From contig NZ_JAAGNI010000356.1 in the NCBI RefSeq assembly GCF_010550605.1, positions 51,312 through 115,311 on the forward strand: a DNA stretch of 64,000 bases, given 5' to 3'. This document shows, piece after piece, positions 1 to 8,710 of the stretch. The notes beneath the pieces are model-generated. The model was not told the DNA's origin. It did no database searches and saw only the letters and a program-made list of their open reading frames with translations. Position 1 is the first letter of the stretch. The number at the start of each line of letters is the position of its first letter. This DNA comes from Streptomyces sp. SID9727 (lineage in GTDB: Bacteria; Actinomycetota; Actinomycetes; Streptomycetales; Streptomycetaceae). The position numbers and the translations under genes are program-made.

Positions 1-286
1 GCAGGCAGGTGAAGTGGCCGTCGGGTGAAGGCCGTGCCGGCGATGATCGGTGAAAGATCTTCCCGCCGTACTTCTTCTGTCGGTCCGAGCTTACTACTCT
101 CCAGTCGCCTGGCCCGGCACAGGAGAGGTACGTCGCATCCCGGTCCACCGCACTCCGACTCGGCAGTCGGTCCTGCCCCCAGCCCGGGGGCGGGGCCGCA
201 CCGGAGATCCGTCCCTCGTCTCGCCGGGCCACCTGCTCCCCGCGATCCAGGCCGGCCTCGGCAATCGAGTCGCGGTCGCGGCGGTG

Positions 287-2180
287 CAGCGCGCCGGCGA
301 AACCGCCAGGAGCACAGAAGCGGAAAACGCCGCTGCCCTCCCGGAGCACGCCGCCGCGCACAACCTCCGCACATGACCTTCCACCAGAAGGTCGAAGAAG
401 TCCGCGCGTTCGCGGACAAGTTCCCGGAGACCGCGGCTGAGCTGTACGTCAACGACGCCTCCGACGCCGATCTGGCCGCCGCCGACAAGCTCCCCCTGTC
501 CGAAGCGGAGTTTTACGTCGAGGCCGGCCGCCACGTACTCCCGGACCGCGTCTGGTCGGCGTGGCTGTGCGGAGACCACCTCGTATCCGAACGCCGGGAG
601 GCTTTGCGGCAGTTCGCCAACGGCATCGACGCCACCGGGCACCGGGTCCACCGCGCCTTCCTCGCCAGCTGCCGCATCCTCGGCGAGGGGGTGGACACCA
701 CGGGCGAGCGGGGAGTCGACTCGATCTGCTTCGCGGACACCCGCGGCTCCCAGGTGGAGATCGTCCAGAACATCGGCCGTGCGCTGCGGCTCAAGAAGGA
801 CGGCTCGACGAAGGTGACCCGGATCATTGTCGCGATCCTCCTGGAACCCGGCGAGGACCCCACCGACATGGTCGCCTTCGCCAGCTTCCGCCCCTTGGTC
901 GCCGTAGTCCAGGGTCTGCGCTCGCATGACGCCCACCTCGTCGAGCAGCTCGCCTCCCGCGCCCTCACCAGCGGCAAGCGCACCATTCACGTCCAGCGCG
1001 ACGAGACCGGGCGGATCGTCGGAACCGGCGGCGAAAGCGACGGCGAGGAGCACGAGCACGACAAGGGCACCGATGCCGCCGCTGAATCCGCGCTACTGTA
1101 CTTCTCCAGCCCCGGGGCACGGCGACAATTTCGGCGTTCCTGCGGACCCGGGTCTGCCGGCCGGAGTCGCTGGTGTGGCTGGAGGGCTACCAAGCCCTAC
1201 TGCGGTGGCGGAAGGAGAACGAGATCACCGGCCTCCACGCCGTCCGCTACGACGTCGAGGTCGAAGTCGGGGCGACGAAGTAGTTTCCACCTGGCCGCTG
1301 GGTGCATCAGCAGCGGAAATCGCGGCGGGTGGGGGAATCCTCACCGCGAAGAGCTCCTGGACGCGCCGGAGGCCGGGATGGTGTGGGAGCCCGGCGCGGA
1401 GGCGTGGGAGGCCAAGCTCGCCGCGCTGCGGTCCTACCGGCGGGCCGTGGGACATCTCGCACCGCGGCAGGACGCGGTCTGGGACAACCCGGCCGGCACC
1501 GGATCCGTACCCATCGGACAGCAACTGGCCAACCTCCGACGCAAAGGCGGCCTTGGCAAGGACCCGGAACGAACCGCGAAACGAGCCGCGCAGCTCGCCG
1601 CGATCGACGCAGACTGGACTGTCCGTGGCCGCTGGACTGGCAACGCCACTACCGCGTCCTCGCTGACCTCGTCGACGCCGACGGTCACCTGCCCCACCTC
1701 GCCCCCGGCGTCACCTTCGAGGGTGACGACATCGGTACGTGGCGGTGGCGGCAACAAGAGCCGGGCACCTGGGCACAGCTTCTACCCAAACAGCGCCAGC
1801 GGCTCACCCAGCTCGGCATCCAGGGCGCCACCGCGCCGCCGGCCGCCCCGGCGACGTCGCGCACGAGCAGAGGCCCGGCGAAGATCGGCAGCAAAGCGCA
1901 CGCCGCCTTCCAGCGCGGACTCGCAGCCCTTGCGCGCTGGGTGGAGCACGCGGGTACCGGTCGACCCGTCCCGCGCGGCGCCGTCGTGGACGTCCTCGTC
2001 GACGGCGAGACGGAGCCGGTGACCATCAAGCTGGGTGTATGGCTGTCCAACACCCGCTCCCGGCGCGACCGGCTGGGTGCCGACCCGCTCACCGCCCTCG
2101 CCGACCTCGGCATCCCGTGGGCGGGCACACCCGCGGCCGCCGTGCCCGGCGAGGCCCTTGACGACGTTCCCGCACCTTGA
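287..2180 (+). pseudogene. Helicase with helicase-associated repeats, degraded
   Basis: This is the C-terminal part of a DEAD/DEAH-type helicase followed by the helicase-associated repeats typical of large Streptomyces proteins. The helicase C-terminal signature is visible around 660-800 (ILGEGVD, then VEIVQNIGRALR). The repeats follow as WLEGYQALLRWR (about 1180), RKGGLGKDPER (about 1540), DWQRHYRVLADLVDADG (about 1630-1690) and GTWAQLLP. The frame is broken repeatedly: a shift at about 372 joins AAAHNLRT to MTFHQKVEEV, another lies near 1115-1125, TAG at 1281-1283 is in frame, and further shifts lie near 1325 and 1615. The last segment ends at TGA 2180. The N-terminal motor domain is absent or unrecognisable before 287. 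A dead gene; family assignment is from recalled sequence patterns. Confidence 0.8.
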
Positions 2181-2219
2181 CGCAGCTTGGAGGTCCGGGG
2201 GCCAGGGCGCTGTTGCGCG

Positions 2220-2826
2220 TCACCCACGGATCCGGTGGCACCTCTTACGCCCCCGCCCGTGGTGGTTCGGCAGTTCCGGCGTCCGACGGCCGATCAGGTC
2301 CAGGACCTCGTCCGTGGTCCGGACGTCGCCGAACGACCGGTAGATCGTGTGCAGGGTGGCGTTGTGGTCCCGGTCGCGCCGAGCCGCATTCGCGTCGGCC
2401 ACCATCAGCACGCCCAGGCCATTGGTGGCCGCGTCCCGGGCCGAGGACTCGCAGCAGACGTTCGTGAGCGCGCCGGTGATGACGACCGTGTCGATCTCAC
2501 GCTCCGCCAGCAACTCCGGCAGCACGCAGCGGCCGGGGAAGAAGGCCCTGTACGCAGTCTTCTCGACCACCAGGTCGTCCGGCCGGACACCGAAGGCGTG
2601 CCACACACGCGTACGCGGCGGCCCCTCACCTCCGGTCGCCGCGAACGTCTGACTGACGACCGGACCGTAGAACTCGCCACTCACCCTCCCGAGCGGCGCC
2701 TCGCTCACCGGCAGCACCCACGCGACCAAGCCGTCGGCGATGCGCAGCGCTGCAGCGATGCGGCCGATGTTCGGCACGATGCCCCGCACGTACGGGTTCG
2801 CCTCGACGAAGAAGGGCACGTCACAG
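2220..2826 (-). pseudogene. Isochorismatase-family hydrolase, N-terminus lost
   Basis: The frame carries the C-terminal two thirds of a cysteine hydrolase of the isochorismatase superfamily. Visible are VEKTAYRAFFPG with the conserved lysine and VVITGALTNVCCESS with the nucleophilic cysteine, followed by the typical ARDA...VLMVADANAA stretch. The N-terminal strand that carries the catalytic aspartate is missing. Recognisable similarity starts at about 2826 (VPFFVEANPYVRG), exactly where an IS3 transposase scrap on the other strand begins. The frame stays open upstream to 2936, but that part looks unrelated. I read this as truncation by an insertion or rearrangement, so no active enzyme is expected. 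Confidence 0.7.
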
Positions 2827-2832
2827 CATGAT

Positions 2833-2960
2833 CGGATCGATGGGCCGGGTCGATGCCGCCCGGTGACAACGCGGCCATGGAGGCTTCTTCGCGCTGCTGC
2901 AGAAGAACGTCCTGGACCGCCGTGTCTGGGCCACACCCCAGGAGGTGTGCAACGCGTGCC
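2833..2960 (+). mobile_element. IS3-family OrfB C-terminal scrap
   Basis: Translation gives GSMGRV, then NAAMEAFFALLQKNVLDRR and WATPQEV after one frame repair near 2884. This is the segment around the catalytic glutamate of IS3-family integrase-type transposases. There is a second shift at the GDN motif. Only about 40 codons survive. The scrap abuts the point where the adjacent hydrolase is truncated, so this insertion may have caused that loss. Confidence 0.75.
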
Positions 2961-3035
2961 AGGCGACCGGCGGAATCGGCTTCTTCTGGCCGCCGCCCTT
3001 CAGTGAAGGGGCTCGGGCGCGTAAAGCAACGACAA

Positions 3036-3092
3036 CAGGGCCTCCGGAACCCCTCGGATGGGGCCACACCCCCGAGCTGTCAGGAGGCCCTG
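3036..3092. repeat. Perfect 10-bp inverted repeat, nested hairpin
   Basis: CAGGGCCTCC at 3036-3045 is repeated in inverted form (GGAGGCCCTG) at 3083-3092. Between the arms, CTCGG at 3053-3057 can pair with CCGAG at 3072-3076, giving a nested stem. It sits beyond the IS3 scrap and about 140 bp from the 3' end of the small membrane gene. It could be a terminator or an old IS end; the sequence does not decide. Confidence 0.5.
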
Positions 3093-3234
3093 CCTTCATG
3101 CACGCACGGTTGGAAGGTCACCCGATCAGGAACTCTGTTCGACTTGCACGTTCGATGATCGGTTGAGATGCAGCTTCTCAGGCTCCGCCGTGCCAGTCGG
3201 CGGCGTTCGCGAAGATGTGTCCCGTGCGTCCGGA

Positions 3235-3444
3235 TCAGGGTTGGTTCTCCGCCTTGCTTCGGATGAACATGTAGGCGGCCCCGTACATGCAAACAATCAT
3301 TCCGAGAACGATCCAGCCTCCAGTATTTCCAATGAGGATGAGAATAATCGAAAGTGCAACTCCGACGATTGACAGAATCGTAGCGAAAAGCATGTAGCGC
3401 TTCACGGTCGCTCGCTGCTCGACCGTCCATCCAACGTTGGGCAT
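3235..3444 (-). CDS. Small two-helix membrane protein, possible immunity protein
   Basis: A 69-residue protein with two hydrophobic helices (about residues 17-38 and 45-62), a charged N-terminus (MPNVGWTVEQRATVKRYM) and a short cytoplasmic-looking tail. A ribosome binding site (AGGAG) lies just upstream of the ATG at 3444. Base composition is clearly lower in GC than its neighbours, as is the last part of the Rhs gene immediately upstream on the same strand (66-bp gap). Small membrane genes directly behind the variable tip of a polymorphic toxin are often immunity genes. That role is inferred from position only; I do not recognise the family. Confidence 0.65.
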   Translation of the reverse strand: MPNVGWTVEQRATVKRYMLFATILSIVGVALSIILILIGNTGGWIVLGMIVCMYGAAYMFIRSKAENQP

Positions 3445-3510
3445 GGTGCTCCTTCGATTGGGAGTTGCAATGGGTTCGGGGGCACGCCCGAACCCATTGC
3501 AAGTCAGAAG

Positions 3511-6500
3511 CTAACTGACAGCATTGGACGCTATCGATCCAACGCTCCAGCCGATTGCGTAGCATCCCAGTGATGCACTGAGCGATGAACCGAGTGTTGC
3601 GGGCGCACTTGCCGCTGCAACAGATTCGCAGAGCGTGCCGGCAACCCCTCCAGCCACAACTCCGAGCACGTCTCCCCAAAGGGCTCGTGTGTCTCCATCA
3701 TCAAGGTGCTGGATGCCCGTGATCGCATCGCCGGCAACGCCGAGCGCATCCCCCACACTGAAAAGTCCGCTGGGGTCGGTGTGGTTGATGGGGTCGCCCG
3801 CGCCGTAGAGGTAGGTGTTGGTTTCCTGGCCGGAGGGGTCGGGCTGGGTGAAGCGGCCGAGGGTGGGGTCGTAGTAGCGGGCGCACATTTTGTAGAGGCC
3901 GGTGGGGTCGTGGTAGGCGCCGGCGAAACGGTAGGGCTGGGGGACGGCTTCGGCGGGGGTAGTGCGGGTGGTGCCGGTGGGGGTGTATGCGTAGCTGTGG
4001 GTGCGGGTGCCTGCCTGGTCGACGGCGCCGAGGATGTTGCCGGTGGCGTCGGTGAGGTAGTAGTAGCTCTTCCCGCTGCGGGTCATGGAGTTGAGGGTGC
4101 CCTCGGGTTCGCGGACGAATCCCGTGTCCGTGGATCCGGTGGTGGTGGAGGCGAGGCCGAGCTGGGTGTGGTGGAACCAGGTGTCGCCGAGCTTGGTGCG
4201 TTCGTCGTTGGTGCTTCCGGCGTGCTTGGCCTGGTAGGTGGTCCCGCCTGCGGTGATGCTGGTGAGCTGGTTGTAGTCCGACCAGGACTCCCCTGTGCGG
4301 GCAGTCCCGTCGGCCGGGGCGGCGCCGGTTTCGTTGCCGGCCTTGTCGTAGGACCAGCCAGTGGTCGAACCGCTCTGCGATTCGAGTGCGGAGGCGTCGT
4401 CGTAGCCGTAGGTCGGGCTGGCGGGGCAGGAGGTGGCGATGGTGTCCTGGTGGGTGAGGTTGCCGGCCTTGTCGAAGCAGTACAGCCAGGACGCGGTGCG
4501 GGCACCGGAGGAGGTGTTCGTTTCCTTGGCGTAGGACAGGCGTCCGGCGCTGTCGTAGCTGTAGGCGGTCTTGCGGCCCGCGGCTGTGTCGGTGCGGCTG
4601 TAGATCTTCGTTCCGGGATCGCTGGCGCCGGTCGTGTAGGTGTAGGCGAGGTCGACCAGGGTGGTGGACCCGTTGGTGGTCTTGACGGCGGTGGGTTTGC
4701 CGTCCTCGTCCAGGGTGACCTTCTGGACCGTGCCGCCGGGGTAGTTGGTGTGGGTGCGCTTGTCGTTGTTGTTGTAGGTGTAGGTGGTGGTGCGGCCTGC
4801 CGGGTCCTTCAGCGATTCGAGACGTCCGGCGTCGTCATAGGTGTAGTGGGTGGCGCCCATGGGTCGGTGTAGGTGCCCAGGTCGCCGGCCGCTGTGTACG
4901 CGAGGGTCGCCTCGGAGTCGTCCTGCAGGGAGCGGAAGATCTCGCGGGAGAGGGCGTCGTAGGCGTAGTCGGTCTCGCCGGTGGCGTCCTTGCGCCAGGT
5001 CATGTTGCCGTCGCCGTCATAGGCGTACTGGACGGTGGCGTTGGTGGAGGAGACCTTGGGCGCGGTCGCGGTCGCGGTCGTCGTAGACGTAGACGGTCTG
5101 GATGCCGCGGCCGTCCTTGACCACGTCCGGGCGCCCCGCGTAGTTGTAGGTGATCGTCGTCGCGCCCTGCGCGGCGGGCGGGGTGACCTTCGTCAGGTTC
5201 CCCTTCGCGTCATAGGTGAATGACGTCTTCTTGCCCCGGGCGTCGGTGACCGAGCACTTCTGCCCCTTGAACCCGCCACAGGTCGGAGTGGACGGGTTGT
5301 AGTCCGTGGTCGTCGTGCCGCCACCGGTGCCGGTGACGGCGACGGAGGTGGTGTTGCCGACCGCGTCGTAGGAGTAGTTCGTCTTGCTGTCGTCCGGGCT
5401 CTCGAACGTGCCGGGCACGTCCATGCCCGCCTTCGTCAGCCACCCCGTCATCTGGGCCGTGGCACCGCTGGGCAGGGTCGCGGAGGTCGGGTTGTTGCGG
5501 GCATCCCACCCATAGGTCGTCGTGTTCCCAGCCGTGGAGCCCGAGCCCATGGCGTCGACGGCGGTGGTGGCCATGTGTGCCTGGTAGGTGGTGGAGCGGG
5601 AGTGGGTCAGCGGGTCAGTGACCTTGGTGACTTCCCCGTCGCCGTTGTGCACGTACTTGGTGGCGTCGCCCTCGGGGTCGGTGACCGTCGTGGTCCCGGC
5701 TGCTGTGGCCGAGGACGCGGAGTAGGCGTAGGTCCAGGTGGGGCCGGTGCTGCCGCCCTCGGTTGCGGCCCTGGTCATGGAGGTGACCCGGTTGGCGCTG
5801 CCGTAGGTGAAGCGGGTGACGCGGTTTTCCTGGGTGGTGACCTGTTCGATGCGGTCCGAGGAGTCGTAGTCGTAGGTGACGGTGGCCATGTTGGTGTCGG
5901 TGACCTTGTGGACGCGGTCCTGGTCGTCGAGGTGGTAGGAGACCTGGCGGCCGGTGTGGTCGGTGACGTGCCACCAGCCGCCGCCGTCGTTGGTGACGTC
6001 CACCCACCGGCCCGACCGGCTCTCGGTGATCTTGAATCCGGCGCCCTCGCCGTGCGACGCGACCGTGATCACACCGCCGTTGCGGTCGGTGACCTTCGAC
6101 AGCGTCCCGGAGGAGGTGTAGGTGTCCTTCGTTCCGGACTTGCGGTCGGTCAGCGTGTAGGTGCCGTCGCTGTTCTTGACCAGGTCCCGCGAGTATGCGT
6201 CCGGAGTGGTGAACGTCCCGTCGCTCTTCTTCTTGAACGACACGGTCGCACCGGTGGAGTCGTACCAGTCGACCTCGTCGGTGAAGAAGGTGTCCAGGCG
6301 CCGCTCGTAGGTGAACCAGGCCCGCTGGGACATCGCCCCGGCCGGTGCGCCCAGCGAGTTGTAGGTACGGGCCAGTTGCAGCTTCTGCCCCACTCCGGCG
6401 ATACCGAAGTCGGTACCCGCGAGCATCAGGTTGCCCGTCGAGTAGTCCACCCGCGCCACCAGCGCATCCGTCAGCCGCGTGTCCGCCATCCGGTGCCAGG

Positions 6501-6924
6501 GCACATCGCCCTGCCCCCGCGGCACCCACACCAAAGGCACCACCCCACCCGACTCGGCCGCCGAGCCCGAAGGCGCTGCCTTGGGAGCAGTCTTGTTCTG
6601 CTTGCGGGCCAAGGCCGCTGCCCCGGCCGCATCCCGGGCACGGTCGGTACGCTCCCGCTCGGCATTCAGCCATACCGCGCGATCACCCGAAGGCTTCCCC
6701 GACGGCTCGGTCGCGGGTGCCCGGTTCACACCGGACTTCATCTGCGGCCGCTCCAGCTTCTGCTCCTTCTTGCCCCAGACGGAAACCGGGGCGTCCGGCT
6801 GATCGGCCGCGGCCGCCGGCAGAGCCGCCACCCCCAGCGCGAGGACCACAGCAGTCGCGGTCAACGAATGGCGCATGGTCGTGCGGGCACGCCGAGAGGG
6901 CATGCCAAAGGCACGTGCAGACAT
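3511..6924 (-). pseudogene. Secreted Rhs/YD-repeat polymorphic-toxin-like protein, frameshifted
   Basis: The protein starts at ATG 6924 (GGGGGGAG five bases upstream) with a signal peptide (RHSLTATAVVLALGVAALPAAAA). Next come a DUF6531-like entry region (VDYSTGNLMLAGTDF), many YD repeats (for example YDSSDRIEQVT, YDAKGNLTKVT) and the Rhs core signature ARYYDPTLGRFTQPDP followed by NHTDPSGL. The tip after PSGL is about 85 residues, glycine-rich and hydrophobic (GVVAGGVAG, GSSLSASLG). Two single-base shifts break the frame: one at 5056-5075 in a GCGGTC tandem repeat and one at 4857-4860 (ACCCATGG where TDPMG is expected). The middle piece, about 4860-5060, reads in the third frame. The family is exported or wall-associated and carries C-terminal toxins; activity of this tip is unknown. 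Confidence 0.85.
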
Positions 6925-7327
6925 CAACTCCCCCCACACACAGGAAGACGACCCCAGCAGCCCCAGCGGCCACCAGGCGCACACAAAAGCCGGAGGGCTG
7001 CCCCCAAGATCCTGACGCACACGCCCCCGAAACCGGCCTCACCCCACACACCAAAAACCAGCACAAACCATCTGCGAAATGCCGCATAAGAGGTAATGAT
7101 CAACGAAGGGATCTCTCACGGATGGCCGGATCCGACTCGTGGCGTTTGGCCAGCTCGAGAACAACCACCAGCGGCCGCGCCCCCGGTTCTCACTCGCCGC
7201 GCCATGTCGCTTTCCCGCGAGGCGCTGATGTTCTGCGCGACGGCAGGGGCGTGCGGGGCGCGGAAACGGGTATCGGGGTGCACGGCCCCGGAGCAGACGG
7301 CGCCGACGTGGAAGAAGGAGTTCTGTG
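6925..7327. other. Intergenic region between divergent Rhs and DUF5133 genes
   Basis: About 400 bases with no convincing gene. The Rhs ribosome binding site lies at its left edge. Near 7310-7320 an AAGGAG serves the DUF5133 gene. No clear operator or terminator was recognised. Confidence 0.4.
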
Positions 7328-8026
7328 ATGTTGATGGCCCATCCCGCGGTGCTGCGGGACCTGATCGAGAGCTACGAGGCCCTCGCAGCCGTGGGTGCCG
7401 GCGAAGCGGACAGCGCCCGGGTGCGCCAGCGCATGGACGACATCGCCTACACGCTGTGTGTGTCCACCGGCACCCGGGACATCGACGCCGCCCTGATCGC
7501 CGCCCGGCACCAATTGCCAGGCGCTCGCCCCCTGGACGATTCCGTCCTGGCAGGCATCTGACCCGCCGCTCCTCCCCTGTTGGCACCACTCCGAGGAAAC
7601 GGACACCGCACATGGACGCCTCCCGCACCAGCGCCGCACCGATATACGACCTGCTGATCGCCGAGCGGGGCGACGTCGTCGCCGACGCGGCACGCTGTGC
7701 AGCGCAAACCCGGCTCGAAGCGGCCGGCAAGCTCGACTTCGGCCTGCAGAACAGCAGCGAAGACGACGCCGCATAGAGCCAAACCCGGGCTGAGCGCCGC
7801 CGTCCCCGTGCAGGCACATGGCCCGGCATCGGCCCTCGGCAGCCTGGCAGATTCCGTGCTCGATCCGGTGGTCCAGCGCGTAGGCCAGGCACTCGGTGCG
7901 CACCGGGCAGCCGGTGCATGCGATTTTGGCGCTGTTCTGGGCCGCGCCGTCCACGAACAGCTCGTCCGGATCGGCTGTGCGGCAGACCGCGTGCCTGCGC
8001 CAGGCTTCCTGATCGTCCCCGTTCAC
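7190..8026 (-). CDS. WhiB-like iron-sulfur regulator, divergent; 3' extent uncertain
   Basis: The conserved part is confined to about 7790-8026. It shows AVCRTADPDELFVDG, then CTGCPVRTEC (C-x2-C-x5-C) and AYALDHRIEHGI, the four-cysteine [4Fe-4S] core of Wbl proteins. The usual G[VI]WGG turn is replaced by GICQA, and the following TERERR-type basic region reads AEGRCRAM. The frame stays open to 7190, but that tail runs antisense across two plausible genes and looks non-coding, so the real protein probably ended near 7780 before mutation. GTG 8026 was chosen; ATG 8065 is the alternative. The loss of the tryptophan turn suggests a decayed or strongly altered regulator. Confidence 0.55.
   Translation of the reverse strand: MNGDDQEAWRRHAVCRTADPDELFVDGAAQNSAKIACTGCPVRTECLAYALDHRIEHGICQAAEGRCRAMCLHGDGGAQPGFGSMRRRLRCCSAGRSRACRPLRAGFALHSVPRRRRRRPARRSAGRISVRRWCGRRPCAVSVSSEWCQQGRSGGSDACQDGIVQGASAWQLVPGGDQGGVDVPGAGGHTQRVGDVVHALAHPGAVRFAGTHGCEGLVALDQVPQHRGMGHQHHRTPSSTSAPSAPGPCTPIPVSAPRTPLPSRRTSAPRGKATWRGE
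7328..7561 (+). CDS. DUF5133 family protein
   Basis: A 77-residue protein with the conserved pattern of the Streptomyces DUF5133 family: MLMAHPAVLR at the start, a charged helix, then YTLCVSTGTRD and AALIAARHQLPGARP near the end. I chose ATG 7328 because AAGGAG lies eight bases upstream; an in-frame GTG at 7325 is an alternative. It is followed after 50 bp by another short gene on the same strand, and the two probably form a transcription unit. The biochemical role of the family is not known. Confidence 0.8.
   Translation: MLMAHPAVLRDLIESYEALAAVGAGEADSARVRQRMDDIAYTLCVSTGTRDIDAALIAARHQLPGARPLDDSVLAGI
7612..7776 (+). CDS. Small hypothetical protein next to DUF5133
   Basis: A 54-residue, mostly helical and acidic protein (MDASRTSAAPIYDLLIAERG, later AAGKLDFGLQNSSEDD). 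GAGGAAACGG lies about a dozen bases upstream of ATG 7612. Codon usage fits Streptomyces. It lies 50 bp after the DUF5133 gene on the same strand, so co-expression is likely. No recognisable domain. Confidence 0.55.
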   Translation: MDASRTSAAPIYDLLIAERGDVVADAARCAAQTRLEAAGKLDFGLQNSSEDDAA

Positions 8027-8195
8027 CCGAGGCCGTCCTCTCCCCGAGTCCCGGCCCGCCACCATGCCCGGACCAGGCGGGTGCGTGAACGGTATGGCAT
8101 ACGCCCCTGGCATCGAAGGAATCAGCCTTGCTGCCCTCCTTGCGAGTGAACGGGACTTGACACGAGCAACCGCAGCAGACCGAGTGCGGGATTGC

Positions 8196-8498
8196 TCAGA
8201 ACGCGTCGCCCCATCCGAAGGTGCTGTTGTAGGCGCGCTGCAGTGCGTGCCGCCCATGGTCTTCGTCGGCGTAGGCCCAGGCGAAGGCTGCGGAGAACCA
8301 AAGCAGAGACACTGCGCTGACCATGCCCACAGCGACCAGCTTGCCGTGCCAAGCCAGCAGGACCAGGGCGGTGATCACGACTGCCGCGGCGAGGTGGGCT
8401 CCCCTGGAGTCGAGCGGCGCGTTTCTTCGTGCCTCTCTGCGTTGGACCCCGTTCCGCAGCGAAGCGCTCCTGACGCACGGACTGCGGTTCGTTTTCAT
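8196..8498 (-). CDS. Small two-helix membrane protein
   Basis: A 100-residue protein: a basic N-terminus, two hydrophobic segments (about residues 36-54 and 56-76) and the ending YNSTFGWGDAF. That ending resembles short Streptomyces membrane proteins closing with a YNATFGWG-type motif. No enzymatic motif. It is alone on the minus strand between the WhiB-like gene and the surface-protein gene. Function unknown. Confidence 0.6.
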   Translation of the reverse strand: MKTNRSPCVRSASLRNGVQRREARRNAPLDSRGAHLAAAVVITALVLLAWHGKLVAVGMVSAVSLLWFSAAFAWAYADEDHGRHALQRAYNSTFGWGDAF

Positions 8499-8652
8499 CG
8501 AAGCCCATATCTCATCCCCGCTGCCCCTGAAGCTACGTGGGCTCCCAGCTCAGAGGACAGGCCCCCTTCGAAGGGATCCGAAGCGTTCTCGGTTTCTGCC
8601 TGTGCGGCCAGGAGGTAATCGGTCCTCCATCAGTGGCGTGGGCGGACGGCGT

Positions 8653-8687
8653 CCCGCCCTGCCGGCGGCGTGCGTCGGCAGGGCGGG
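8653..8687 (-). terminator. Hairpin terminator after the surface-protein gene
   Basis: CCCGCCCTGCCG at 8653-8664 is matched perfectly by CGGCAGGGCGGG at 8676-8687, with an 11-base loop. It lies 24 bases beyond the stop of the minus-strand gene ending at 8711. A 12-bp GC stem without a strong U-run is a common intrinsic terminator shape in Streptomyces. Confidence 0.75.
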
Positions 8688-8710
8688 GTGCGGCCCGTGG
8701 TGGTGTGGGC

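Noticed and set aside
5575..7089. Long plus-strand open frame opposite the Rhs gene
   Set aside because: It is the GC-frame shadow of the Rhs repeats, full of Gly/Val/Arg, without a start signal or family resemblance.
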